DNA of 64,000 nucleotides, taken from NCBI GenBank assembly GCA_034769895.1, contig CM068370.1:45436344-45500343 (forward strand), read 5' to 3'. This document shows positions 33,476 through 44,761 of the stretch, piece after piece; position 1 is the stretch's first letter; every line of letters begins with the position of its first letter. The translations under genes and the position numbers were made by a program. The DNA is from Magicicada septendecula. Taxonomy: Eukaryota; Arthropoda; Insecta; Hemiptera; Cicadidae. The notes beneath the pieces were generated by a model. The model was not told the origin of the DNA. It made no database searches and saw only the letters and a list, made by a program, of their open reading frames with translations.

Positions 33476-34426
33476 TTAAGAGAAAGGGTGGTGTGAGTCT
33501 GCATGTATGGTCACGTCTGTGGTGGTAGGCTTTCTGTAAATTTTAAAATTTAAGTTGTTAAGTCGCCTAGTAACGGTAAGATCGAGAAAGTTGAGTTCAT
33601 TGTTGGTTTCAGTTTCCATAGTAAACTGAATATTGTGAGTAACAGTATTCATATGGTTTTTAAGATTACTGATTTGGCGTAGAGTACCATTAAAAATCAG
33701 GAAAGTGTCATCAACATATCGGCCATAAAAGATAATATTATTGGCGAAGATGTTATTATTAAGGATGTAGTTGTTTTCATAAAAATCAAGATATATATCA
33801 GCCAATAGGCCGGATAACGGTGAACCCTTAGCCAGGCCATCTGTTTGAATATAGTAATTCCCGTTGAAAGTAAAATAGTTTTGTTGAAGGATGAGCCTTA
33901 GTATGGTAATTAGTTCTTTAATGAGTTGTGTGTCCAGTTTGCTAGTATCGTGGAGATTGTCGTTCAAAATATCCAAAGTATGGTTCACGGGTATATTCGT
34001 GTATAAATTGACGATGTCAAAAGAGGCTAGTTTGTAACTGGGTTGTAATTTTATGTCGTTGACCTTGTTTATGAAATCAATATTGTTAACGATAATATGA
34101 TTGTTTTTTAGAAAGATGTTGTCCTTAATTAGCGTGACAAGTTTCTTGGCCGTTTTGAAACCCGGCGCTGTGGTAAAATTAACTAATGGCCTGATAGGAA
34201 TGTAATTTTTGTGGATCTTGGGTAAGCCGGTAAGTTTTGGGGCGCGCGCGTTAATAGGTTTTAAGAAACGACGAGTGCGATCATCAAATAAATTGGTACA
34301 ATTGTTAATAGTAGTGTTTAATGATTTTACATATGAGTCGGTGGGATCGAATTTTATTAGCTCGATATTGTTATCGGAAATGAATTTGTGTACTTTCTGT
34401 GTGTACGTGTCGTTGTTGATTATCAC
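33476..34426 (-). pseudogene. Penelope-like reverse transcriptase
   Basis: A 316-codon frame with motif A SFDIVNLYTNIPV, motif B GLAKGSPLSGLLADIYLDF and motif C YGRYVDDTFLIF, plus NELNFLDLTVTR of the following region. This RT is related to telomerase and copies the element during target-primed insertion. It ends at TAA 33478-33476, where family members continue into the endonuclease. The same frame resumes immediately after the stop. Confidence 0.9.
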
Positions 34427-34605
34427 TAAAGTATGACCTTTGTCTGCTTTAGTAATAAGTGCATTATTATCAAGTAACTTAGTGTCTTTTTGAGTGTCTT
34501 GCGTTCAACATGCGCTCTTATCTGTTTCTGTATGGTGCGACCATCAGTATTACGGTTATTTAAAATTTTAATAAATTTATGATTAATTATGTGACGTGAT
34601 TCATT

Positions 34606-35235
34606 TTAGAGTTTTGAGTCATTAATTGCTTTGACAGCGGTCTCGGCATTAATGACTTCATCAACAATATTATGTTTATTATCAAGCGGGAAGTTGTAGT
34701 CTAAACCTTTATTAAGTAGATTCATTTCATCGCTATCAAATGTAATATCAGTAAGGTTGACCATGCGTGGGTAAAACGAATGTTTACATTCGGGAATACG
34801 ATGCGAGCGTTGTGTTGAGATCAAACGTTTAAGTTTCTAAGTCTGTTTTTGTCGTATCGTACGCATTGTGTCTGAAATGTATGTGTTTACTTTGTTCATT
34901 ATAATATCTATAATGGCAGGATGAATCTGGTTATATATTAATAAATGCAGCTTGAACAAAGTTTTGTTAAGAATGGCTTTTTTGACGTATAATGATTTAA
35001 TTTCTTGTTTAACACGATAGATTTCAGCGTGTTTCTTAGTATTTATTGCTGCCTTAGTATTGGAATTGATGTGTATGATGGCATATTTAGGAATGATTTT
35101 ATATTTTAGACAAAGAACATTAATCTTGATGTGTGTGTTAGTCTTAAAAAGCTGGATCTTAGTGTTTTGGTATTTGAAAACTGCGCTCGCTTGATGAGCT
35201 TCGAATTTAAACATAATTAATGATGTCCAAGTCAC
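34606..35235 (-). pseudogene. Penelope-like element N-terminal region
   Basis: Two pieces (35235-34837 and 34824-34606) lie in the same frame, divided by one stop at 34839-34837. The product is Lys/Ile-rich and basic. The second half matches the position of the N-terminal extension that precedes RT in this class. No catalytic motif. A nonsense mutation or an error splits it. Confidence 0.6.
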
Positions 35236-35633
35236 TGTATGATAATGATATAATTTACCTTATGATTTCCGTCAAGTGACTTCTAACGTAATTTGAACTG
35301 GTTATGCGTTTCAGGCCATATGACCCATCTGAAGATGAAGGTCTGATATGACCCATTCAGACATATGAAGGTCTGAAGATGTGTCATATGGCCTGAAATG
35401 CGTAACCCAGCTCAAATTACATTAGAAGTCACTTGACGGAAATCATAAGGTAAATTATATCATTATCATACAGTGACTTGGACCGCATTAATTATGTTTA
35501 AATTTAAAAGGAGATGTTGCATTGCAGCGGCAGTGTGTGTGTGTGTGTGTGGGGGGGGGGGTGACTTGATTCATCGCAATGTTCCGGGTAAACATTCTAC
35601 GTCGCTTACTCTGCATCAGACTAAGCAAAAAAG

Positions 35634-35792
35634 TCATATCCATCTTGGTACCACTGAATCGCTCACTGCTTCTTCTCCATAAGTGTCGACAATCTGATGG
35701 TGAATTTTTATCATTGTAATGCCTTTCGCATTCAAGAATAGAATCACATACCTACTTTCACATTCGGCGGCCGTATCAAATTTCTTCGACAT
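35634..35792 (-). pseudogene. Mariner transposase N-terminus
   Basis: ATG at 35792 opens a 52-codon frame (MSKKFDTAAECESRYVILFL, IHHQIVDTYGEEAVS, VVPRW) that matches the paired helix-turn-helix start of mariner transposases. It stops at TGA 35636-35634. About 160 bp upstream on this strand is the terminal inverted repeat. Confidence 0.75.
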
Positions 35793-35956
35793 TATAAACA
35801 CGGCCAATGAAGCTTACTCTGTGGACAGTTGTTTACAAATGGTGTTATTGGTGGCTTGCCAACGAATCAGCAAACCAGCAGCGCATGCACAACAGCGTGA
35901 CGGCACGATACCGGGGCAATATTTAAAAATGGAACTTACTTTCTGATACCCTCGTA

Positions 35957-37755
35957 CATGCCCATGAATATTACAAGTAGCAACCTGAAAGTTGGTTACC
36001 CATTAAAGCTTAATAATAACATTAAGCATTTACATGTTTATTTACATGGTAAGAAATAAAATTCTGTACTTTACAAACTACAAAGTTACTGATATTTTCG
36101 TGTTTGGCAGTAATTTGAACAGAATTATAAATTACAACTATACAAAGGTTTTTAAAAAATATATAAACACCTGGTACGTTTCACAGTCTTTATTTAACTC
36201 TGACAGCTGTTTCAGCTTATCAAGGTACTGTCAAAGAGATCAGTGAACAACTAAACACAGGATGTTAGGGTGGTGAACATATGTTTAAGGGCGTGTATCC
36301 GGGCATGTGTGGGGTGTGATGATCGGGGGGGGGGGGCTAAGGGAAGGTCAAGTGTCTGTAAAAACTAAATAAAACTTGAATGCAAAATATAAAAATTAAC
36401 TAAATAACAGCTTTTAATAAAGGGTATACACAGAATTCAGTTCGTTCATTTGTTAAATTTTTGTTACTTTTTATTGGTTTTCTAATTTCTAGAATTTCTA
36501 GTAAATCCACTTTGTTACCTTATTGTATGTTGTACAGTAGTGTTATGTTTTTTGTAACTTATTTGTTATGCTATGTTAGATAATTAGATAATAATGTTAG
36601 ATAACAAATATCATTTGTTATGTTAGATACATAAAACTTTTCTATTAATATGTTTCAGCAAGTGCCCAACGAGTCATCAATTAATATCGTGAATTACAAC
36701 TATGTTCAATAAGTCTGTTAAACAAAAGTATGGCGATAGCATTGAAACGTAACTACAGATTTGTACGTTCAAAATGTTTAAAAAGTAATGTTTACGACAT
36801 GTGTGTGTGAGATGTACCCCTGTCGCAAAACTGATAGGAAATAATGTCTATGTGTCATCAGATGGTTAAGTTTTCAATTCTCTCCTGCGAGCTGTTTCTC
36901 TCTTGGTGATTACTGCATATACCTAATTATCGTATTTTTGTTTACTGAACAGTTTACAAAAAATTTGCTATAACAGCCTCAATATGCAGACAATAAATTC
37001 GTGCAAAATAACTGATTTTCAATACTGTGTACAAGTACAATTTATGAATAGGGTCAGGTTACCACTCAATTTTTTCCATCACGTGATACATTAGAACATT
37101 AAGAAAGATATGTGGACATATTCATACACATATTACAAAGCAAACGGATAACAAACAATAGTCTATGACATGGATGTGTTATTTATTGTAACAATCAACG
37201 AAAAGTTACTGATGAATAGCAGTGGCGAAGCTAGTAGTTAATGAATGGGTAGGCAAAAATCTTAGCTTACATTTTTTTAAGGAATCACTAAAAGGACGGC
37301 GGTTCAAATCAGACGCTGAGGTAAGAGTTTGATGTTAGCGAATGGTTCCACAAACAGCCGTAAGAATTTTACTAGCAGGGAATCTACAGTTTAGTGCAAC
37401 AGTGGGACTCATGTCTTAATGTTAATGGAGACTTCTTTTAAAATCGTCGAATAAAAAATACTTTACAGCTCTAAACATGTTTCAATTGAAATATCCTTGT
37501 ATTAGTCATACGCAATAATACAACTGATTGAACTTCAAATTTTTAAACTTCACTAGTTTCTATATATATTATAACGTGACCAAATCTCATTGATTTGGAG
37601 TTATATGTAAAGGGTTTACTATATTAATGTTTAAATAAATTTAAAGCGTTGAAATTCAACTCTTATGATGTAGCGTGCATCTTAACGCATTGTACAGGCT
37701 CACACGCCAACGTCAGCTGCCGTTACGTAATCACACACAGTATAACAAGTAAGGG
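35957..37755 (-). other. IRS intron, no gene recognised
   Basis: AT-rich sequence with a G10 run near 36326. Short open frames lack any recognised motif. Confidence 0.5.
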
Positions 37756-37758
37756 ACA

Positions 37759-37859
37759 CGCACAAATTTTCAATTATTAATATTTCGGAAACCGGTAAAT
37801 TTAGGCGAAAACCAAAATAGCCAAAATGTTTACCGAAATATTAATAATAGGGTGTGCGA
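37759..37859. repeat. Foldback (inverted repeat) of ~100 bp
   Basis: Arms ATTATTAATATTTCGG (about 37773-37788) and CCGAAATATTAATAAT (about 37832-37847) are perfect inverted repeats. They are extended outward by CGCACA / TGTGCG after a short unpaired gap. It could be the remains of a small inverted-repeat transposon. Confidence 0.7.
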
Positions 37860-37869
37860 ATTTCATTTA

Positions 37870-38932
37870 CTATAATTAAACATTAACAGAGATAATTGAT
37901 TTTATGTTAATAACTTCCTTAGTAATTGAGCTACACAGGACAGCTTTTAATATATAATAGTCATAAGAATTAACAACCAAATGTATATTTTAGAATTAGC
38001 ATAACTTGGCTTGCAGCCAAGATAATCGCAATATAAATTGCGACCGGACATCCGCAGCGACAATTAAAATCCGGTGTTAAGAATATTAAAAATAATATTA
38101 ATTCTCAGACTGTGGGAATTATTTTCGTTCTCACGGAATGAGGTGACTCAAATTTCAAGTAGAAGGGAGAGTGTGTCAGCCAATCAAATCATTCAAAAAA
38201 ATTGGAACTAACGCAGAGTTTTCGGCTGAAAGAACACTCGACTGCCAGTACTCAAGAGGAACACACGTACATCTTCAATCGCCTTAGTAACATACATTTG
38301 TGAAGACTCATCTGTGAAGACTCGAGGTGTCAACACGCATAATTACGATCGTCTTGTTCAACAGATCAACTGTAACGACTCGTAATAATATCGTCTATTC
38401 AAGATACTCTTACTTATCAACAAATAAGCGTACCGCACAATACATTAACTGTTGGCATACGCACGCAAGAGATCAACTATATACTACAAGAAATCACTTC
38501 AAGAGTACGACAGAAGAGGCCGTCTATAACCAGTGGTACGAGCTGAAGAACTGACGAGCAGAGCGACAACCCGTTTCGAGACACACACGCTGAAGTGAAA
38601 CGTGAATCGAACGAGGAGCCTGACGCAGTTGTAGCAGTTAAAACTACAGACGTAAAACCATCACCAGTTGCAGAAGGAGCAGTGTTGCTGATTCCCGAAC
38701 TCATTGCCAAAATCCAGGACGCTCAGTAGATCGTCGTCTCTAGCAGATTGGACCAGGACAGCGAGGGATTTCCGGAGCATCTCTACATCATCTTCTGAAC
38801 CAGGGAAGTCAAAATCAAATTATTCACTTCTCAAAAGATCAAGTTTTCCTTTCTTTTTTTAAAATCATTGTAAAAGAAATAATTCAGATGCCGATAAATC
38901 AGAGACTCTAAATTAATAAGAAATATTCAATT
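37870..38932 (+). other. Unassigned segment with LTR-like composition and a short open frame
   Basis: Sequence from about 38040 has promoter-like and leader-like composition. An open frame of 60 codons, 38547-38726, reads DEQSDNPFRD...EEPDAVVAVK...GAVLLIPELIAKIQ, stops at TAG 38727-38729 and stays open for 22 more codons to TGA 38796-38798. It has balanced, protein-like composition unlike its AT-rich surroundings. It may be the start of a transposon polyprotein. No domain is recognised. Confidence 0.25.
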
Positions 38933-38936
38933 GTAA

Positions 38937-39967
38937 TGTTACGATCTATTTCCTTACCCCCCCTTATATTAAACTTTTACTTACCTTTTTAATTCACTCG
39001 CCCTGACTTACCAAAAACAGAAGATTCCCAAACTTATAGGTCGCCACCAATATTTTTAAACAAAGGACAAATATGGAAACCTTAATACATTTTCTCCTTA
39101 TTTACTCTTAATTACTTACCAGGTTCGTTTAGGCGAGATTTTCCATACAGAACAGGTTATGTTAAACAGGCGTAATAACTTAACTCTCTACACATGGTTT
39201 ATATGAAATAAAGTCTGAATTTTATTGAAATTTGCATTTGCGAAGTAACAACTAATAAACAGTGAAAGATCAACTAGACTATGCCAAGTTATTATGAACC
39301 AGTATGTATATTTAAATTCCCTTTTCCCCTTGCTATTTACTTTTACAAAAATCCTTTCCCTTAGAGATCTCGATTATTTATATTTACATGTAAATAAGTT
39401 ATCATCATTTGTTTTGAACTGATTTAAATATGTATATTTAGGGATGTTAGTTACCCATTCACCGTGTATGTCCGTATGGTTTGGTGCCCTGTCTCGTTGA
39501 CCACTTTCTTGTTTCTGGTGCACTCACGCCCCTAATTGCACTGAGTTTACTGTGTTGTATTAGATTTTCACTGATTTCCCCATGTTAATATTAAGTCGCA
39601 CACTTAAATCCGCTGCATTGTTTGCACTTTTAATAGTTATTAAAAGATGTTTTAATTAGTTATTTGATTGGATAGGCCGACGATTAATTACGGCCTATCT
39701 TGCACTCGAGGCCACCGTTTTATTTAGCAAGCTGTATGCTGCTCCTGACTGTCTGATGCAAAACCTGGTGATAGACTGCATACTGTGATTCACAAGGACT
39801 GCTGCTGGGGTGGTTACGTAATATGCCTAGACAGTTGTTTAGGCTAACAGTGTGTTGCTGGTTAAACTGGGGCACCTCACAGGTGGAAGCTGGCAATTGA
39901 AAATTAAAACTGAATTGATATAAAATAAAATTAAAACTGGGGTAGCACACAATTCTGTACCGTTACA
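38937..39967 (-). repeat. Element D 3' LTR (minus-oriented)
   Basis: In minus reading it starts TGTAACGGTACAGAA at 39967 and ends CGTAACA at 38937. It is related to the LTR of element E: both share GGTCGCCACCA, ATATGGAAACC, CAGGTTCGTTTAGGCGAG-like and GGTAAGTC sequence near the end. The GTAA to its left has no partner at a matching 5' LTR. Confidence 0.72.
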
Positions 39968-40183
39968 ATACCCCCCCCCCAATGAAAGGTTGAAGGCCGA
40001 AGCCTACAAACTCTCATTGCCTAAAACCTAAGAGGATCAGTGAGGATATGGCGCCACAACCCCCCTGAACTCTTTACTAAAATCATGGGTACTTACCCCC
40101 CTAGTCCGGTGACTGCGGCAACACCCATCCGATCTTACTGGACTTCTCTTTACGAGATCCCAACACCATAAGCTTGGACAGAT
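39968..40183 (-). promoter_or_regulatory. Element D 3' module: polypurine tract, hairpin and conserved block
   Basis: Minus strand, from right to left: GGTGTTGGGATCTCGTAAAGAG, AAGTCCAGTAAGATC, GGGGGGTAAGTACCC, GGGGGGTTGTGGCGCC. The hairpin follows (40019-39981): CAATGAGAG / CTTTCATTG with one G-U pair, TTTGTAGGC / GCCTTCAAC, loop TTCG. Next is a run of eleven G and then the LTR. It has the same order as elements B, C, E and F. Confidence 0.78.
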
Positions 40184-40683
40184 ACCCGCCACAGTATCAC
40201 CTGACTATATAACATTTAATTAAAATATCAATAAATGGCCTTCCATTATTCCATATCCACAACTGATCGGTTCCTCTTAGTCGTACTGGTTCATTAACAA
40301 AGTACTGGTTCATTTTGTATTACAAAATATAATATGTATTCGACTACGTTGTACTATAGCTTCTAAATTGTCCAACAGTTACCTGGATCAATTAAAATTT
40401 AACTATCAGGCCCATCGGCTCTTCTTCAACAATATAGCTTAACCCTAGAAAATACAGTGTTAACAAAACAATATACGTTTACAGTAGTACATATGCGTTC
40501 CAGACAAATTAAATAATGTTCCCCGTACAATATTCCCCAGCCAAAATAACACATCAATTATACAAGTTATATCCTTAACTACTTTATATATATAGAACAA
40601 AACAAATTTTTTTTTTTCTACTACCCCCTGATAACTATCTTATCCCAAACATTTCCTTCAGTTTTCAGTTTTAAATGAATATT
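40184..40683 (-). other. Element D internal remnant
   Basis: AT-rich noncoding sequence upstream (minus sense) of the 3' module. It is cut by a solo LTR at 40688 and may continue beyond 41981. No coding part of D and no 5' LTR were found. Confidence 0.4.
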
Positions 40684-40687
40684 GTAA

Positions 40688-41976
40688 TGTTAACAAACTT
40701 ACAAACATTTGTCACTGTTCTGGGCGCAATTTGTTAACATACTTACATATTTATTTTGGTGTTGTGATTGTATGTTTTGGTGTTTACCTTTCACTACCAT
40801 AATTATTGTGTATTTCATACTGGTTCGGCGGCCATCTTGTAGTGCCAACTTCGTGATTCAAAATTTTTATGTTCGGGTCCCAGGATTCGATTAAGCGATT
40901 GTCAGAGACAGGACAATTGTGCGGAATAGTTAAATCAGACAGCGTAATACATATATAGTTGCCGTTTAATAACATAGAAAATTAATATCAATCAACATTA
41001 ATAAAAACAAAATGGAATCCTTATACTAAATTGACAAAATGGCGGATACATATTCCGCTGTATTACAGTTTTGTTATTTTCTATTATTCAGGCATTAATC
41101 TTGTTATGGAATTTTTAATGACTTTATATTTGACTGCAACTGCCCATGTTACTTAGTAATTGATCAATTCTTATATTTAAGAGAACACAAACCAACGTCT
41201 CATAAGAAAAACATTATTTATAAGTACCGTACGGCCCATACACACTCACACTCACTCATTTCGCCAAACTTGAATTTACACATACACTGAATTTTTGTAA
41301 TTTTGAGCTCAACGTTAATAAGAATAAAGAATGGAATAGAGAAATAGTTGGGCTTTCCTGTATCTGCGTATAAAGTTTCCGTTGTCCTTATATTGCAGTC
41401 ATGGTCAAGCAGGTGTTCGGCCGATCGTCCCAAAGGTCTCTTTGTCTGCACTTATTCTAATTTACATTGTTACTAGTTACTTCTGATAAAGAGTTATTAC
41501 TGTATGTTACCACATTGTTAGTTTGATTAAGACACTTTCGCTGGCAAAACCTGCCGGCGATTTTACAGCGTGTTGACGCCTTGATGGTCTGATGCTGACT
41601 GGGGGGATGCAAAGCACATTTTTTGTGTATGTGTTAGTGCATCCACGTCATTGTCTTTTGTTCAAAATTGGCTCACGCCCTGTTGTCATGTCATTGTTTG
41701 TTAAGTCATCACTGATTTCAATGACGTCCCATCTTCTGGACCAATGAGAGTGGCTATTTACAATCTGTTTCCACTTGGATGGCCATTTTGTATGTTCGTC
41801 TCTGCACGTCTGCTCCTGACCTTGGAATCGGTGTGATCTATTAGAATATGCGTCGTTGTCTCTTCACAAAGAGAAATCGTTCTCTCCATGTATGTGTGTG
41901 TGTAGTACAATAAAAATACGATAATTTGTTACCACTCGTCCCATAATTCTGACATCGAGATTTTCATACTGTCACA
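40688..41976 (-). repeat. Solo LTR with 4-bp duplication GTAA
   Basis: Starts TGTTAACAAACTTAC and ends CTGTCACA. It is flanked by GTAA at 40684-40687 and 41977-41980. The left end is the same 15 bases as the left end of the element F LTR (61529), so it is an F-related family, oriented minus with a GTAAGT donor-like site 8 bp from the LTR end. No internal region. Confidence 0.8.
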
Positions 41977-41980
41977 GTAA

Positions 41981-43221
41981 TCATTATATTTTCCATCAAT
42001 TATTATCTAATCATTTGGAATTTGAATCAGAATAAATTTAAATTTATTAATAAAAATCAGCTTTTCATTTAATTTAATTACCAATTTAATTCAATTTCAA
42101 GTCCTCAAAACCTCATTGTATCCATCTCATTTGTTCAACACAAAATATTAATTGTATTACAATAAAAGGCTACCTCCATTTCAACACATCTTGCATTTCT
42201 TTTATTTTATAATAAGGTTTCACTGCTGGCGATGATTCAGCAGAATACAACAGCTGTCAACTTCAACACCTGGCTGTAAACATTAGTCAAAACATGCACT
42301 ATGCCTGTTTACATAAACAGTTGTATGCCAGACTGTTGTTATAAACACTCTCAGTCTCAACATTCATGATTACATCATATACTGACACATATACTTACTT
42401 CAACTTTTAATTTCTATAAATCTTTTAGTTAACATATTTATCAACTACTATTTTTGTACCAATTCATTTTTAAACGAGATTGTATCTGAAAGACATTCAA
42501 TGAAATTACAAAACAACTAGAACGACAACACTAGAAACAGCTTCACGCAAGTAAGAACTTCGAGGAAAGAGGTAATATAAACATTTCTTTTAATAACTGA
42601 CCAAGAAAACTTCATATCAAACCGTTGTGCAATTCAGAAATTTGTAAATGCCTTCATGTGTCTAATAAAAACATAATCTGCACTCTCGCGGACAAATCCG
42701 GAACTACGTACTACGAAAATAAACAAAAAAATTCGAAATTGATTATTTTTATCTTGTAAAGCGTAGTATATAATTATCCATTTCTGACCATCTTATAACA
42801 CAAAGAACTTACCCTTAACCCTGGGGAAATAAATAAAATGAATTATATGTTGATTGATGTTTAATTAAAAAATAAAATTATAAAATCATTAAAAATTAGA
42901 TTTTATAATAATTCCATGTTTACCTAACTAAATCGATACAATGTATTAGTGATTGGAAAGATCGATTATAATATTTGTATATGGGGAGAAGAGAAAATCA
43001 ATGTTATACAAATAAATACTCTTAATATTTTATGTCAAATAATAAAAGGTGTATTCTTTATTGTAGAGGGTAGTTGTTCTAGATTTTAGTAAGCCAGGAA
43101 GAGGACTATCCACCTGGGAGTATTACTGAACAGTGTCGTTTGATTAACCTAACATTTGGAGGTTAATGTCAAAATCAGCTGATCTTATGGAAAAAAAAAA
43201 AAAAATTTCCTACAATCTGGG
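41981..43221. other. AT-rich noncoding region
   Basis: Intron or decayed element D sequence. No gene recognised. A15 run at about 43191. Confidence 0.4.
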
Positions 43222-43448
43222 TGTAACCAAATTGTACTCACTCTCTCTTCCAACTAAGATTAAACAACTTCTTTAATCTCTACCACATCACACACACTCG
43301 ATTTCTGTTTCGTTTTGGGTAAACTTACAATCCGATTTATTTAAACATTAATACTTATAATTCATAAGTGGCGATCGCGAAAAGGTACTCTGACCGCTCC
43401 GAGACTGTCAAAAGACGGACGTCACACCTTATTTAAGATTACGTTACA
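43222..43448 (+). repeat. Possible short 5' LTR with primer-binding site
   Basis: Begins TGTAACC and ends GTTACA (TGTAAC/GTTACA inverted ends). It is followed within four bases by CGGTGAACCCAACATTGGGG, similar to primer-binding sites of insect LTR elements. No second LTR or coding region was found, so it is a relic or coincidence. Confidence 0.3.
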
Positions 43449-44150
43449 AAAACGGTGAACCCAACATTGGGGCTGAATTAATTATAAACCCGTAATTGTA
43501 ATACACTCTTAGAGAGGTTGAAACCTTTGATACCCGCGGTATGTTACAATATATATGTTTAATATTTCAAATAACAATCTTGATCATCCGTTAGTTCAGC
43601 AGAATAACAGGCACACTTTCAATAACCGCATAAAATAAACACACTTATAAACAACACAGCGCGCTTTAACTTAACTGTTTTGCACCACAGAAGTGAGACA
43701 TGCCTCAATGCTCTATGTGTACAGCGTGGGACAATCCCCCCTCCCGCACTTCTCTATCACCCCAGCACATTGCTTACATATGATGTATACAAAAAATGCT
43801 GAGGCAACTTCACGTTGCCTCATTCGCTTTAAACGAGCTATGCCGCTGTCACCATCACCATCGGCAGTCGCTCAGTAAAGTACATTTCGGCTTAATAAAT
43901 TCAACAGTCACCGTAACAATGTGTAATCTTTACGTTACGTAGTTCATACGTATTTATAATTTTTATTCTACAGAATCTTTTAGAGTAGGGATTGACTCAA
44001 TTGCCTCCATGTAACTTCGCCACTGGTGAAGAGACATATGCCTTAAAAAAGTTTGGTCCTTAACTCAACGAAATTATACTGATGTACAATAAAAATTAGT
44101 GATTAACTGACACAGTATCATTTCCCACATCCAACTGTAAGCATACTTAC
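43449..44150 (-). other. IRS intron, no gene recognised
   Basis: Mostly AT-rich. The short plus-strand open frame at 43693-43878 has no recognised motif. Confidence 0.45.
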
Positions 44151-44294
44151 GGTTGTTGCTGTGATCCCCTGGACCCACTTCAACATAACCATTGCCTGGA
44201 GCCATTGGAACATAACCTTCTTCTGCCAAACTGCTGCCACGACTGTGATTTGCTGAACCGCCTGCTCTCCCATAGACAGGCGTTCTGCTATCAC
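44151..44294 (-). CDS. Insulin receptor substrate exon
   Basis: A 144-bp exon with acceptor TTGTGACAG (AG at 44296-44295) and donor AACCGTAAGT (GT at 44150-44149). It starts with two bases of a Gly codon split from the upstream exon and ends with one base, both consistent with the neighbours. It encodes DSRTPVYGRAGGS, EEGYVPMAPGNGYVEV: one YxxM (YVPM) PI3-kinase site and a second related tyrosine. Confidence 0.9.
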
Positions 44295-44761
44295 CTGTCA
44301 CAAGTGAACAAATGATATCAGACTTATCTCAGAAAAACAAACGTGTTTTCTACTGAAAAAAGTCGTAGAAAAGCATTCAAAGTAAACAAAACAAAAACAA
44401 ATCGATACAGTACAATGGTACCACAGTTACTTGGTAGAATGCATTACAATACAAGCACAACTCTTGTATACCAACAGTACTTTAGAGACCTATCATGAAC
44501 CATGAAAATGGTGACTAAGAGTAAAGTCTGGCAGTGGAGACACAGCTTATGGCACATCTAGCTGACATGTTTTTTCCTATCAGGGCGGGGGGGGGGGGCC
44601 ATAAACATAGAAACAGGTTTTCAAACAACTGTGTTAAAACTATTTTTTCCCCTTATGCACCACAGATCTCAGAAGTGGACACTGTATAATCACAACTCTC
44701 ATAAATACAAACTATTTATAACATGTAAACAGCTTACTTTTATGAAAAACAAAAAAGCCAA
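44295..44761 (-). other. IRS intron sequence
   Basis: AT-rich with a G-rich run near 44584-44598. Nothing recognised. Confidence 0.45.

Larger units (their letters stand above)
32520..35505 (-). mobile_element. Penelope-like element with repeated, inverted terminal segments
   Basis: Minus-strand RT and GIY-YIG endonuclease lie between copies of a ~100-bp terminal segment (GATATAATTTACCTTATGAT, TTTCCGTCAAGTGACTTCTA, CGTTTCAGGCCATATGAC). One copy is at 32520-32610, and one in the same orientation at 35240-35338. An inverted copy at 35345-35505 makes the right end palindromic. This pseudo-LTR plus inverted-copy layout is characteristic of Penelope-like elements. It lies inside the mariner relic, so it inserted later. 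Confidence 0.88.
32187..35954 (-). mobile_element. Mariner-like element split by a Penelope-like element
   Basis: Inverted ends CGAGGGCTATTCAGAAGGAA (32187) and GGAACTTACTTTCTGATACCCTCG (to 35954) are flanked by TA (32185-32186, 35955-35956). The outer parts encode the two ends of a mariner transposase on the minus strand. The middle, including the catalytic triad, is missing and the space is occupied by the Penelope-like element. Confidence 0.85.

Noticed and set aside
37290-37330. GGTTCAAATC as a tRNA or tRNA-derived SINE B box
   Set aside because: No A box or cloverleaf could be built upstream, and the match is ten bases long.
38937-41976. Element D read as one complete element with 38937-39967 and 40688-41976 as its two LTRs, flanked by GTAA
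   Set aside because: The two LTRs are different sequences, and the right one has its own GTAA duplication at 40684-40687, so it is a separate solo LTR.
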